From the NCBI GenBank assembly GCA_016194305.1, contig JACQBW010000003.1, forward strand, positions 103,224-154,642: a DNA stretch of 51,419 bases, written 5' to 3'. The notes under the pieces were generated by a model, which saw only the letters and a program-made list of their open reading frames with translations, had not been told where the DNA came from and made no database searches. Shown here piece by piece: positions 42,616-51,357 of this stretch. Numbering within the stretch: position 1 is the stretch's first letter; each line of letters starts with the position of its first letter. The position numbers were made by a program, and so were the translations under genes. Source of the stretch: Nitrospirota bacterium. GTDB lineage: Bacteria > Nitrospirota > Nitrospiria > JACQBW01.

Positions 42616-43722
42616 TTATATTTTGCCCTCTTTCAATTTTATCCAGGGGAAATCTGTGCCGGTCTTCATCTGTAGTTTCAGGACAACTATCGGGATGTCA
42701 TTTCGCATATAATGAACCAATTTGACGGCATCCTTATCAGTCGTCAATATGAAATCGACTTTCCTGGAACGGGCAATGTCATAGATGGCATCAAAATCAT
42801 CCATTTGATAGCAATGATGATCCGGGAACACCAATTCCCGAACGACTTTGATCTCACATTGTTCCGCCAAATCCCGAAATGATTTTGGATTGCCAATTCC
42901 GGAGACAAGAAGAGAAGTTTTTCCTTTCATCTTTTCTGACGAATAAGCTTCAGAAGTGATCAAATTCTTGAAAGTGTCGGGAATAAAGAAAACTGAATAA
43001 GTGGGAATCTTGCCAAAATTGAAATGCTTTGAATCCTGACCCCTTTGGCCATCCAATACTTCCTTCCGTGTTAAAAGGATAAGCGACGCTCTGCTTATCG
43101 CGGACGCCGGTTCTCTTAGAATTCCTCTTGGAAGCAAATAACCATTTCCGAAGGGCTTTTCACCATCGAGCAGGAGGATATTGGTATCACGATACAGACC
43201 GAGATGCTGATATCCGTCATCTAGAATAATTAAATCGATCTTAAACTTCTTGAGCAAAAATTGTCCCGTCAAAAATCGATTTTTGCCGACGGCGACGATA
43301 ACGCCCTTCAACTCCTTTGCGAGGAAATAGGCCTCTTCTCCCGCTTCGGCAGCTGAGACCAATATCTGCATTCCATTAGAAACCAATACGATACGGCCGG
43401 GAGAAATTCTCTTATATCCTCTGCTTAATACCGCCACCTGGAAGTCTTCGCGTTGAAAGAATCTCGCCAAGGACAAAACTGCCGGGGTCTTCCCTGTTCC
43501 CCCGGCGCTGATATTACCAACACTCATTACCCTCGTCGGCAGCCTTTTGCTTTTCAATATTCCGGACTGGTATAGAGAGATCCTGATTTGCACAGCAGCC
43601 CCAAAGAGCATGGATAGCAGATAAAGGACGAAAAACACCCCTCTCCAGGCTCCCTGAGGGCTGTCGGACTTGAGTTGTGTATAGAACCACTGCCGGGTCG
43701 ACGTATAGGTCTCGGTTTTCAT
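42616..43722 (-). CDS. lpxK: tetraacyldisaccharide 4'-kinase
   Basis: Phosphorylates the 4' position of the lipid A disaccharide, using ATP, at the inner membrane. The P-loop is GNISAGGTGKT (69-79 from the preferred ATG), after an N-terminal amphipathic/hydrophobic helix (about 25-50). LDDGYQHLGLYRD and FPDHHCYQMDD are the LpxK signatures. The ATG at 43720-43722 has AGGA six bases upstream and is better than the GTG at 43740. Its start overlaps the stop of a 35-codon ORF (ATGA), a likely translational coupling. Confidence 0.93.
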   Translation of the reverse strand: MKTETYTSTRQWFYTQLKSDSPQGAWRGVFFVLYLLSMLFGAAVQIRISLYQSGILKSKRLPTRVMSVGNISAGGTGKTPAVLSLARFFQREDFQVAVLSRGYKRISPGRIVLVSNGMQILVSAAEAGEEAYFLAKELKGVIVAVGKNRFLTGQFLLKKFKIDLIILDDGYQHLGLYRDTNILLLDGEKPFGNGYLLPRGILREPASAISRASLILLTRKEVLDGQRGQDSKHFNFGKIPTYSVFFIPDTFKNLITSEAYSSEKMKGKTSLLVSGIGNPKSFRDLAEQCEIKVVRELVFPDHHCYQMDDFDAIYDIARSRKVDFILTTDKDAVKLVHYMRNDIPIVVLKLQMKTGTDFPWIKLKEGKI

Positions 43723-43826
43723 AAACTTCCTAGGATCCACCCTGTTCGGGAAATGATGAACAAATTATCAGGAGACAGTGTGGTTATTCCGGCGAAGTCG
43801 GAAATCCATAATCCGCCCAATATCAT
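43719..43826 (-). CDS. 35-aa small ORF translationally coupled to lpxK
   Basis: In the 165-bp gap between waaA and lpxK, an ATG (43824-43826) follows a strong GGGAGGA ribosome site at seven-base spacing. The ORF encodes a short, hydrophobic-aromatic peptide (start MILGGLWISDFAG) and ends in a TGA that overlaps the lpxK ATG. No family is recognised. The strong initiation signal and coupling suggest a real translated leader or micro-protein, but length alone does not prove it. Confidence 0.4.
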   Translation of the reverse strand: MILGGLWISDFAGITTLSPDNLFIISRTGWILGSL

Positions 43827-43887
43827 GTTACTGTCCTCCCGATAAATTCCTCAAGATAGGATGGCAAGAGGTCTCTTCACTCTTCTG

Positions 43888-45168
43888 CTAATGAATAAGT
43901 TTGGAAATGAATTCAAGATTTTTCTCCGAAGCTCCCTGTTTTTCGTATAGGAGTTCCACCGCATTCTTTCCCTTTTCTTCCAGAAGAGAGCGATTCTCCA
44001 GATAATAGGAAATCTGGATTGCCAGGTCTTCCTCTCCGGCAATCTCAATTCCAGCCCCTTTGGATTTGAAGAGTTCCGCTATTTCCCTGAAATTATGCAT
44101 ATGCTTTCCAAAAAACGGGGCTTTACCCCAGATAGCTGTCTCAAGTATATTGTGTCCCCCTTTTGGAACAAGACTTCCCCCTACAAATGCGATCGCTGCC
44201 CAGTAATACCAATCGGAGAGCTCCCCGATGGTATCCAGTAAAATAACGGGTGCATCCTCCTGTTTCCATTCCGGGTTTTGGGAAAGACCGGTTCTTTTCA
44301 AAAACCGAATTCCTGTTCGGTTCAATAATCCAGTTACCTCATTCCAGCGATCCGGATGCCGCGGTGCCAGGATCAGACCCAGTCTCGGAAAGCGCTTCCT
44401 GACCAAAACATAGGCCTTCAGGATCATCTCCTCCTCTTTCGAATGAGTACTTCCCGCAATCCACCAGTCCCAACGACTCAAAAGAGGATACTCCTGAAAG
44501 GGAATTCTGTTCGGACGAATAATCTGGTCATATTTCGTGTTTCCAGTCGTATGAGTACTTGAAGGTTGCCCCCCCAGGGCGAGAAACTTCTTACGATCTT
44601 CCTCTGTCTGCATCAATGCAATGGAAATGCTTCCAAGCCAAACACTCATCAGACTCCTGATTTTCAAGTACCTTCCGAATGACTGGTCGGATATTCGTCC
44701 ATTAACCAGAACGGATTGAACATTCTTATTTCTAAGCCGGTTTAATAAATTTGGCCATATTTCCGTTTCAAAAAATATAAAGAGCTCCGGATGGATATGG
44801 TCGATAACCCGATTTACAATCCAGGGAAAATCAAATGGAAAATAAAAGAGTCCATCGATTCCTTTCATCTTGGCCCTGATATTCTTCTGTCCGGTGACTG
44901 TCACTGTAGAAACGACCAGTTTTTTGTCCGGGTATTTCGCCTTGAGTCTGAGCAAGAGAGGTACAGCGGCATTGCCTTCGCCCACTGAAACCGTATGAAT
45001 CCAGAAGACGGAGCGATCTTTCAGCGAAGAAGTCAGTTCTACAGGAAGAAATCCCAACCGCTCTTTCCAGCCTGTTCGATATTTCGAATTGGTAAAGCTG
45101 AGCATCCACCAAATGACAAAAAACGGAAATAGGAGTATGAGAATACAATTGTAAAACAGCGTAGCCAT
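43888..45168 (-). CDS. waaA: 3-deoxy-D-manno-octulosonate (Kdo) transferase
   Basis: Attaches Kdo from CMP-Kdo to lipid IVA. The 426-aa GT-B enzyme has an N-terminal membrane anchor (about 5-23), the catalytic glutamate in WKERLGF (E36), VWIHTVSVGEGNAAVPLLL, FFETEIWPNLL, and the C-domain motifs APRHPDRWNEV and FVGGSLVPKGGHNILE. All are typical of WaaA/KdtA. Mono- or bifunctionality cannot be told from sequence. A nested inverted repeat lies in its 5' leader (45183-45261). Confidence 0.93.
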   Translation of the reverse strand: MATLFYNCILILLFPFFVIWWMLSFTNSKYRTGWKERLGFLPVELTSSLKDRSVFWIHTVSVGEGNAAVPLLLRLKAKYPDKKLVVSTVTVTGQKNIRAKMKGIDGLFYFPFDFPWIVNRVIDHIHPELFIFFETEIWPNLLNRLRNKNVQSVLVNGRISDQSFGRYLKIRSLMSVWLGSISIALMQTEEDRKKFLALGGQPSSTHTTGNTKYDQIIRPNRIPFQEYPLLSRWDWWIAGSTHSKEEEMILKAYVLVRKRFPRLGLILAPRHPDRWNEVTGLLNRTGIRFLKRTGLSQNPEWKQEDAPVILLDTIGELSDWYYWAAIAFVGGSLVPKGGHNILETAIWGKAPFFGKHMHNFREIAELFKSKGAGIEIAGEEDLAIQISYYLENRSLLEEKGKNAVELLYEKQGASEKNLEFISKLIH

Positions 45169-45182
45169 ATTTAATCCAGTTT

Positions 45183-45261
45183 GAACTGTTGAGAAGTTGA
45201 ATTGCGACCCGATTTTGGGTGCAAATCAAGCAATTCAACGAATAAACAGATCAACAGGTTC
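45183..45261. other. nested inverted repeats between the DUF374 gene and waaA
   Basis: Outer arms: GAACTGTTGA (45183-45192) and TCAACAGGTTC (45251-45261), one bulge. Inner arms: GTTGAATTGC (45196-45205) and GCAATTCAAC (45230-45239), perfect. An innermost ACCC/GGGT stem (45207-45210, 45217-45220) caps them. GCAAATCAA (45221-45229) can also pair with the 45197-45205 arm, so the inner arm has two competing partners. The right end covers the DUF374 stop codon; the left end is 15 bp before the waaA start. This may be an RNA control or processing element for waaA. Confidence 0.55.
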
Positions 45262-45904
45262 TTAAGAAGTATCGGTCTGCTTCTTCCGTTATTTTATTGA
45301 GTGTGATTTCCAAATCCTTTCTCCTTTCCTCTAATTGTTCTCGTGTTAAATTCTTTTCAACCCGGATTGGCTTGCCCCAGATAAAAATGCCTTTAGAAAA
45401 GAGGTGCGGAATTAAAAAGTGATCCCAAGCCTTAAGTTCTTTTCGGGAGGAGCTGCTGAAAGTAACCGGAATAATGGGTAGCGAAGTCATACGCGCAAGT
45501 TCGATAATTCCCATTTGTACCTTGTATGCCGGCCCTTTGGGTCCATCTGGGGTGATCGCAATATCAGAACTTCCCGAAAGTCGCAGCAATTCCCGAACGG
45601 CCCTAAAACCACCACGGGTTGAAGAACCTCGGACAGATTGGAATCCAAAATAACGCATGGCGCGTGTCACAATTTCTCCGTCGCCATGTTGGCTGATCAA
45701 AATATGAATTAGTTTCCCGTCATATGAAAAGGGCATGAAGAGCTGACGTCCATGCCAAAAGGCAAGAATAAAACGACGGTCCTTTTTATAGAACTCCGCG
45801 ATGAATTCCTCTCCCACTCTCTTTATTCTGACGGTCATTCTGATTAGGAGAACCACCAGAAATCCCAGAAGAGGAAGGATGATCAATATGACTCTGCGCC
45901 TCAT
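45251..45904 (-). CDS. DUF374 lysophospholipid-acyltransferase-like protein
   Basis: A 217-aa protein with an N-terminal hydrophobic anchor (about 3-24) and the acyltransferase core: ILAFWHGRQLFMPF with the catalytic-position histidine (H51), QHGDGEI, GSSTRGGFRAV and ITPDGPKGPAY. DUF374 proteins occur in lipid A clusters and are proposed to act on lipid A or related lipids. The ATG (45902-45904) overlaps the msbA stop (ATGA); the longer frame from 45964 lies inside msbA and is unlikely. The gene precedes waaA by 82 bp. Confidence 0.85.
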   Translation of the reverse strand: MRRRVILIILPLLGFLVVLLIRMTVRIKRVGEEFIAEFYKKDRRFILAFWHGRQLFMPFSYDGKLIHILISQHGDGEIVTRAMRYFGFQSVRGSSTRGGFRAVRELLRLSGSSDIAITPDGPKGPAYKVQMGIIELARMTSLPIIPVTFSSSSRKELKAWDHFLIPHLFSKGIFIWGKPIRVEKNLTREQLEERRKDLEITLNKITEEADRYFLRTC

Positions 45905-47634
45905 GGAGAATAATTTCTGAACTGAATTCCGTATAAATGATGATAGATTCCCTTCTCGTCCCATAATTTGCGATGGGTACCGGATTCAAAGATTCTTCCG
46001 TTTTCCATGACCAGAATCAGTGTAGCGTTCTGGACGGTCGACAAACGATGTGCAATTACAAACGTCGTCCGGTTTTTCATCAAGAGCTGAAGAGCCTGCT
46101 GAACCATGAATTCCGATTCGGAATCAAGCGACGATGTGGCTTCGTCAAGTATTAAAATTGGCGCGTTCTTCAACAACGCCCGCGCGATGGCAAGGCGTTG
46201 TCTCTCACCTCCCGATAGATTCATTCCTCTCTCTCCGACGAGCGTATCATAGCCTTCAGGAAGTTTCTGAACAAAATGATCGGCGTAACCCATTTGCGAC
46301 GCCATTTTCATTTCATTTTCGGTCACACTTTTGAGACCATAGGAAATATTTTCTCTGATCGTCGTATCAAACAAGACAACGTCCTGACTGACAATCGCGA
46401 TCTGTTGTCTCAGGGAGGTCAGCGTAAAATCCTTGATATTAATTCCGTCGATTTCAATAGTGCCTCCGGTTGGCTCATAGAATCTGGGAATGAGATTGAC
46501 CAGCGTCGATTTTCCGCTTCCGCTCTCACCCACGAGCGCGATGATATCCCCGGGATTGGCCTTTACATTGATATGATGCAGAGCAGCAGTTTGGCCGCCC
46601 TCATACTGAAATGAAACATCCTTAAATTCGATGGAGCGTTCAACTGATTTCAGGACTATCTTCCCGCTCTCCTTTTGATATTCTGTCGGGGTCTCCAGTA
46701 TTTTAAAAAGACGTTCGGCTGACGCCAGGGATTGCTGAATATTATTGAATGTCATACTGAGATTCTTGGCAGGTGTATACATAAAGAGAGAAGCTGTCAT
46801 AAAAGAAAAAAAGGTGCCCGGTGTCGTCACGCCCTGAATGACTTGCAATCCTCCGTACCAGATAATAAAAGCAACTCCGACACCACCGAAAAACTCCATC
46901 AATGGAGATGTCGTTTCCATAATTTGTACTCTTTTCATGATATTTCTAAAAAACTGGAAGCTCTTTTCATCAAATCGTTTCTTTTCCTTTTCCTCGGTTC
47001 CAAAGGCCTTGATCAATCGGATTCCACCCAGCGTTTCCTGCAGTACCATCGTCAGATCAGCGATCTTTTCCTGACCTTTTCGAGACGTATCCCGAAGTTT
47101 CCTTCCGAATTTGAATAGAGGATAATAAGCAAACGGAAGCACAATGATGGCAAAGAACGCGAGCTTCCAGTTTTGATATAGAATAACGCCCGCTAAAGCG
47201 ATCAGAGTCAGAGATTGCTGAAACAGATCTTTTATCCCGACAGACAGCATATTTTGAAGAACAGCGACATCATTCATGATGTTGGACATCAATTCTCCCG
47301 AGGCTGTTTTATTATGAAATTCCAGCGGCATTTTCAGAAGATGATCGTAGACTTTTCCTCGTAAATCCATGATGACTCTGTTTCCCACATAATACATCAG
47401 ATACGATTGGCCATAAGTGCAGATCCCTTTCGCGAAGGAAGTGCCCAGTATCGCAAGAGGAACAACGAATAAAAGCTGTTCATTTCGATTAATAAAAATT
47501 CCATCGAGGACCGGACGCACCAGCCAGGCATAGAGGGCCGTAAGAAGAGAGACTCCGACGGCAAACAAAGCCGCGAAAACAAGTCGTCTCCAGTAGGGCT
47601 TTACATAGGCAATCAGCTTGAAATAATGATTCAT
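45901..47634 (-). CDS. msbA: lipid A export ABC transporter MsbA-like
   Basis: Half-transporter (577 aa) that flips lipid A-core across the inner membrane. Six helices lie in the first ~300 residues; the ATPase domain has Walker A GESGSGKST (369-377), signature LSGGERQR (473-480), Walker B ILILDEATSSLDSE (493-506) and the H-loop AHRLST. In family terms it is a fused TMD-NBD exporter that works as a homodimer. Its position between lpxB and waaA supports the MsbA role over drug export. Its start overlaps the lpxB stop by 4 bp. Confidence 0.91.
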   Translation of the reverse strand: MNHYFKLIAYVKPYWRRLVFAALFAVGVSLLTALYAWLVRPVLDGIFINRNEQLLFVVPLAILGTSFAKGICTYGQSYLMYYVGNRVIMDLRGKVYDHLLKMPLEFHNKTASGELMSNIMNDVAVLQNMLSVGIKDLFQQSLTLIALAGVILYQNWKLAFFAIIVLPFAYYPLFKFGRKLRDTSRKGQEKIADLTMVLQETLGGIRLIKAFGTEEKEKKRFDEKSFQFFRNIMKRVQIMETTSPLMEFFGGVGVAFIIWYGGLQVIQGVTTPGTFFSFMTASLFMYTPAKNLSMTFNNIQQSLASAERLFKILETPTEYQKESGKIVLKSVERSIEFKDVSFQYEGGQTAALHHINVKANPGDIIALVGESGSGKSTLVNLIPRFYEPTGGTIEIDGINIKDFTLTSLRQQIAIVSQDVVLFDTTIRENISYGLKSVTENEMKMASQMGYADHFVQKLPEGYDTLVGERGMNLSGGERQRLAIARALLKNAPILILDEATSSLDSESEFMVQQALQLLMKNRTTFVIAHRLSTVQNATLILVMENGRIFESGTHRKLWDEKGIYHHLYGIQFRNYSP

Positions 47635-48800
47635 TGAATCGTCCCGGCTGGCGCCGAAAGGTCTCGACTGGAACGAAAGAGTCTCAAGATCGCATCCGCG
47701 GCCCTTTGACTTGCCTTTCGATCAGTCAATTTGGAGCGGATTATATTAAACTTCTCCTTCATTTGCCGGATTGTCTGAGGGTTTTCAAATATTTCCAAGA
47801 CCTTTGCTGCAATATTTTCCGGGGTCGCTGCCTCCTGGACCAATTCAGGAACAAATTTTTCACCCACAACGATATTGACCAAACCGATCATTCTTATTTT
47901 CAGCAGATTTTTACCGATCCAATATGTCCAGGGAGAAACTTTATACACAATCACCATCGGAATTCCGATGATGGCTGCCTGAAGCGTGGCTGTTCCGGAG
48001 GCCACCATTAAAATGTCACAGACCGACATGACTTCACTGGCATCCCCTTCGATCAGGGTAATCAAAACGGGAAAAGAGGTTAGCCGGGATTCAATATCCT
48101 GACGGGTAAAGGTCGGAGCAACAGGTAGAATGAACTGCGCCTCCGGAATTTTCCTCTTGATGATTTCTACTGCTTTAAGCATGACAGGCAGTACGCGGTC
48201 CAGTTCGCTTTTTCGACTTCCCGGACAGATGCCATATAGAGGGAGATTGTGATCCAGTCCCCATTTAAAAGTGAGCTCTTCCCTGGAATAGGAGGCATGG
48301 ATCTCCTCTAGAAGAGGATGGCCCACAAACTCAACCGGTATTTTTTCATCCTTGTAGAGCTGTTCCTCAAAAGGGAGTATCACGAGCATCTGGCTGACCA
48401 GCCGCTTGATTAAATGAATGCGCCCTCTCCGCCAGGCCCAGATTTGGGGAGAAATATAATAAGAGACCGGGATGCCCAGGCGTTTGGCAACTCTGGCGAC
48501 CCGCAGATTGAAATCAGGATAATCGATCAGAATAACCTGTTGAATCGATCTTGTTTTTAGGGATTGAATGACTGCAAGATAGGCCTTTCGAATTACGTGA
48601 AGGTGGGACACCACTTCAAATAATCCTACCACGCCCAGGGATTGAATATTAAATATGAGCTCGGCACCCGCGGATTGAATAGCCTTGCCGCCTATTGCGA
48701 AGATTTTCAATTGGGGCTCTTTACTCAAAAGCGCCTGTACCAGCTTTCCTCCATGGATATCACCTGATGCCTCGCCGGTAATTATGAGAATATTTTTCAT
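47631..48800 (-). CDS. lpxB: lipid-A-disaccharide synthase
   Basis: Joins UDP-2,3-diacylglucosamine and lipid X into the lipid A disaccharide (GT19). The 389-aa protein opens with ILIITGEASGDIHGGKLVQAL (GEASGD at 9-14), contains VILIDYPDFNLRVA, SPQIWAWRRGRI, CPGSRKSEL and the C-domain VASGTATLQAAI. The start at 48798-48800 was chosen because the first strand begins there; the frame open to 48851 overlaps the upstream gene. The gene begins 10 bp after the Gfo/Idh/MocA stop. Confidence 0.94.
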   Translation of the reverse strand: MKNILIITGEASGDIHGGKLVQALLSKEPQLKIFAIGGKAIQSAGAELIFNIQSLGVVGLFEVVSHLHVIRKAYLAVIQSLKTRSIQQVILIDYPDFNLRVARVAKRLGIPVSYYISPQIWAWRRGRIHLIKRLVSQMLVILPFEEQLYKDEKIPVEFVGHPLLEEIHASYSREELTFKWGLDHNLPLYGICPGSRKSELDRVLPVMLKAVEIIKRKIPEAQFILPVAPTFTRQDIESRLTSFPVLITLIEGDASEVMSVCDILMVASGTATLQAAIIGIPMVIVYKVSPWTYWIGKNLLKIRMIGLVNIVVGEKFVPELVQEAATPENIAAKVLEIFENPQTIRQMKEKFNIIRSKLTDRKASQRAADAILRLFRSSRDLSAPAGTIQ

Positions 48801-48810
48801 CAGGCGGAGG

Positions 48811-49782
48811 TCAGGCAAATGTTGCTGACTTTTGAATTGCAATCCTTGCAATTTCTTCGGCCACTTTTAGCGCCTCTCTTCCGGCAACTCCGGAAATCAC
48901 GGGCGGCGTCCGGTTTTTACAATTCTTGACGTAGTCCTGCAATTCCAGTTTCAAGGGTTCCTCCTTTTCAACAGAGGGGTATTCGACGATGATCTTGGTC
49001 TGATCATTTTCTATTCCCTTTCTCGCTATCACGACTTCTTGATTTTGATAATCCAAAGAGATGTAACAATCTGGCTGAAAAACTCGAATCTTCCGCATTT
49101 TATCCAGGGACACACGACTTGCGGTCATATTTGCAACGCAGCCACTCTGAAATTCCAGTCTCGCATTGACAATATCGATTTCCTTGGAAAGTACCGGAAT
49201 CCCCATGGCTCTCACTTCGGTAATAGGCGAATTCGTCAGACTCAGGATAATATCGATATCATGAATCATCAAGTCCAGAATGACATTCACATCTGTTCCT
49301 CTTGAAGCAAATGGACCGATTCTGTGATTTTCGATAAAACGGGGATGGATAATCAATTCCTTCGCCTTTAAATAGGCCCGATTATATCTCTCAAGGTGAC
49401 CAATTTGAAAAACGGCCTGTTTATCTTCTGCCTCTTTGATCAAGAGATCTGCTTCTTCAAGCGTTGCTGTTATCGGTTTTTCCAAAAGGACATCTATCCG
49501 ATTCTTTAACGCCTCATGGGCCACCTCAAAATGGAGTTGTGTCGGAACGGCAATACTCAATGCATCTGCCCGCGAGAGAAGATCAAGGTAATTCTTGAAA
49601 AACCGGGTCTTGTATTTTCCGGCAATTTCCGTACCCCTTGTTTCATTGGAATCTGCAACGCCCACTAATGTTACACCCGGCATTTCGGAATAAATTCGGG
49701 CATGATGCTGTCCAAGATGACCCACGCCAATGACGCCAATATTTAAAATCTTATTTTGATTCACTTTCGTATCGGATTCCAA
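48811..49782 (-). CDS. Gfo/Idh/MocA-family oxidoreductase in the lipid A operon
   Basis: NAD(P)-dependent sugar oxidoreductase (323 aa). The Rossmann loop GVIGVGHLGQHH is at about 16-27, the conserved EKP at 101-103, and the substrate-binding HDIDIILSL near 170. It sits between lpxI and lpxB, where many diderm bacteria carry the same gene. GnnA of Acidithiobacillus and Leptospira is in this family and oxidises UDP-GlcNAc at C3 for 3-amino lipid A, working with the aminotransferase GnnB. No GnnB-like gene is in this window, so a GnnA function is possible but unproven. Confidence 0.82.
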   Translation of the reverse strand: MESDTKVNQNKILNIGVIGVGHLGQHHARIYSEMPGVTLVGVADSNETRGTEIAGKYKTRFFKNYLDLLSRADALSIAVPTQLHFEVAHEALKNRIDVLLEKPITATLEEADLLIKEAEDKQAVFQIGHLERYNRAYLKAKELIIHPRFIENHRIGPFASRGTDVNVILDLMIHDIDIILSLTNSPITEVRAMGIPVLSKEIDIVNARLEFQSGCVANMTASRVSLDKMRKIRVFQPDCYISLDYQNQEVVIARKGIENDQTKIIVEYPSVEKEEPLKLELQDYVKNCKNRTPPVISGVAGREALKVAEEIARIAIQKSATFA

Positions 49783-50572
49783 TAATTCCTATACCCCCTT
49801 TCTCTGCAAGGGCAACCGTTTCTTCCCGATCCAGTAATAATGTGCTGTTCGCTTCCAGCGCAAGAATCGAGGCATGAACTTCAATCATTGTTCGGATCGT
49901 TTCTGGACCAATGGTAGGGAGATCGAACCTTAAGTCCTGGTCCGGTTTGCAGACTTTCACGACAATGGCATCCGATTTACCCAGGCGCCCTCCTCTTCTA
50001 ATTGCTTCATCCGTACCTTCAATAGCTTCTACCGCCAGGATCACTTTCTCCTTAACCAGGACCGTTTGTCCAATATCTAGTTTCCCCATGTTCTTTGCAA
50101 TTTTCCAACCGAATTCGATGTCCTGGAGCTCTTTCCGGTTTGGTCTTCTGCTGGTCAAAGAACCTTCTTGCACCAAAAGGGCTTTTAAATAAGAGGTCGA
50201 CTCCCTGACATACAGATGTTCTTTTTCCAGATCCGATGCAATGGCCCTTAGTATGGCATCATCTTTTTTATCTTTCACGGAGGAGAGAACCTGGACCGCT
50301 CTTAAATCGGGTATCACATCGGTAAAGAGTCGCGTCTTCTTGATACCCCCTGCCATCACCAATTCATGCACTTCTTCTCTCTTGAAAATCTTGATCAATT
50401 TTCCCAATTGGCCGACCTTGATCCAGAATATGCGATCCACATGTTCTTCAAGTTCTTTCAGCGTCTCCCCAAGATGGGCAACCGCCACGACTTCAAATCC
50501 CTCTTTTTTCATCTGTTCTGCAAAGATGATGGGAAACCGTCCATTTCCTGCGATAAGGCCTATTTTTTTCAC
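49751..50572 (-). CDS. lpxI: UDP-2,3-diacylglucosamine pyrophosphatase LpxI
   Basis: Hydrolyses UDP-2,3-diacylglucosamine to lipid X and UMP; replaces LpxH in many non-enteric bacteria. The 273-aa protein has IGLIAGNGRFPIIFAEQM at the start, LVMAGGIKK (about 92-100), and in the second domain VLVKEKVILAVEAIEGTDEAIRRGG and FDLPTIGPETI, all typical of the LpxI/DUF1009 family. The gene overlaps the Gfo/Idh/MocA gene by 32 bp and touches the lpxA stop, so lpxA-lpxI-oxidoreductase-lpxB form one coupled block. Confidence 0.93.
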   Translation of the reverse strand: MKKIGLIAGNGRFPIIFAEQMKKEGFEVVAVAHLGETLKELEEHVDRIFWIKVGQLGKLIKIFKREEVHELVMAGGIKKTRLFTDVIPDLRAVQVLSSVKDKKDDAILRAIASDLEKEHLYVRESTSYLKALLVQEGSLTSRRPNRKELQDIEFGWKIAKNMGKLDIGQTVLVKEKVILAVEAIEGTDEAIRRGGRLGKSDAIVVKVCKPDQDLRFDLPTIGPETIRTMIEVHASILALEANSTLLLDREETVALAEKGGIGIIGIRYESESK

Positions 50573-51357
50573 TATCGGGAGATTCCTCTTTCCGACGACT
50601 GGACAAATTGAACCAGACGATTCACATCGGGCTGATCCAATTTTTCATTTTTAATCTTCTCAACTGCGTCGACCAGGGTAAGTCCCGATCGAAAAAGAAT
50701 CTTGTAGGATTTCTTGAGTGAATCGATTCTTTCTTTGGTAAATCCTTTTCGTTTAAGCCCAATCATATTCAATCCGTAAAGCGATGTTCGATTCCCCGCC
50801 GCACAGACATAATGCGGGATATCCTGGGCAACCGCCGAGGCTCCACCAATCATCACATAATCTCCGATACGTACGAATTGATGAATGCCTGTCAAACCTC
50901 CAATGATCGAATCATTTCCGATTTCGACATGCCCTCCAAGCGTTGAGGCGTTTGCCAGTATGGACCTGTTTCCAATAATGCAGTCATGTGCAATATGGAC
51001 ATAAGCCATAAAAAAATTATCGTTCCCGATGACGGTCTTTCCTCTCCCTGTTTTGGTTCCTCGATGAACAGTTACAAATTCCCTGAATGTATTATTATTT
51101 CCTATCAAGACCGCGGTTTCTTCATTTCGATACTTGAGGTCCTGCGGAGCGGCTCCGATCGAACTGAAGGGAAAAAATTTGCAATTTTCTCCGATCTCCG
51201 TTATGCCGTCAATCACACAGTGCGATCCAATTGATGTTCCTTTTTTCACATGGACGGACTCCCCGATAATTGTGTAGGGACCGATTTCGACATTTTCGTC
51301 GAGTTTTGCGTTCGGATGAATAATGGCTGTCGGATGTTTGGACATGGGAATATTCAT
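50572..51357 (-). CDS. lpxA: UDP-N-acetylglucosamine acyltransferase
   Basis: First step of lipid A synthesis: moves a (3R)-hydroxyacyl chain from ACP to UDP-GlcNAc. The 261-aa protein is a left-handed beta helix made of hexapeptide repeats (about 10-190), with the catalytic histidine in HIAHDC (H124) and NTFREFVTVHRGT (about 89-101), and a helical C terminus. The ATG at 51357 follows AAGGAG with very short spacing; an alternative ATG four codons later (51345) has long spacing, so the exact start is uncertain. The upstream fabZ reading frame extends into it. Confidence 0.94.
   Translation of the reverse strand: MNIPMSKHPTAIIHPNAKLDENVEIGPYTIIGESVHVKKGTSIGSHCVIDGITEIGENCKFFPFSSIGAAPQDLKYRNEETAVLIGNNNTFREFVTVHRGTKTGRGKTVIGNDNFFMAYVHIAHDCIIGNRSILANASTLGGHVEIGNDSIIGGLTGIHQFVRIGDYVMIGGASAVAQDIPHYVCAAGNRTSLYGLNMIGLKRKGFTKERIDSLKKSYKILFRSGLTLVDAVEKIKNEKLDQPDVNRLVQFVQSSERGISR

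Noticed and set aside
45905-45964. Upstream start for the DUF374 protein within msbA
   Set aside because: The added residues are a frame-shifted reading of msbA; the ATGA overlap at 45901-45904 is the normal coupling.
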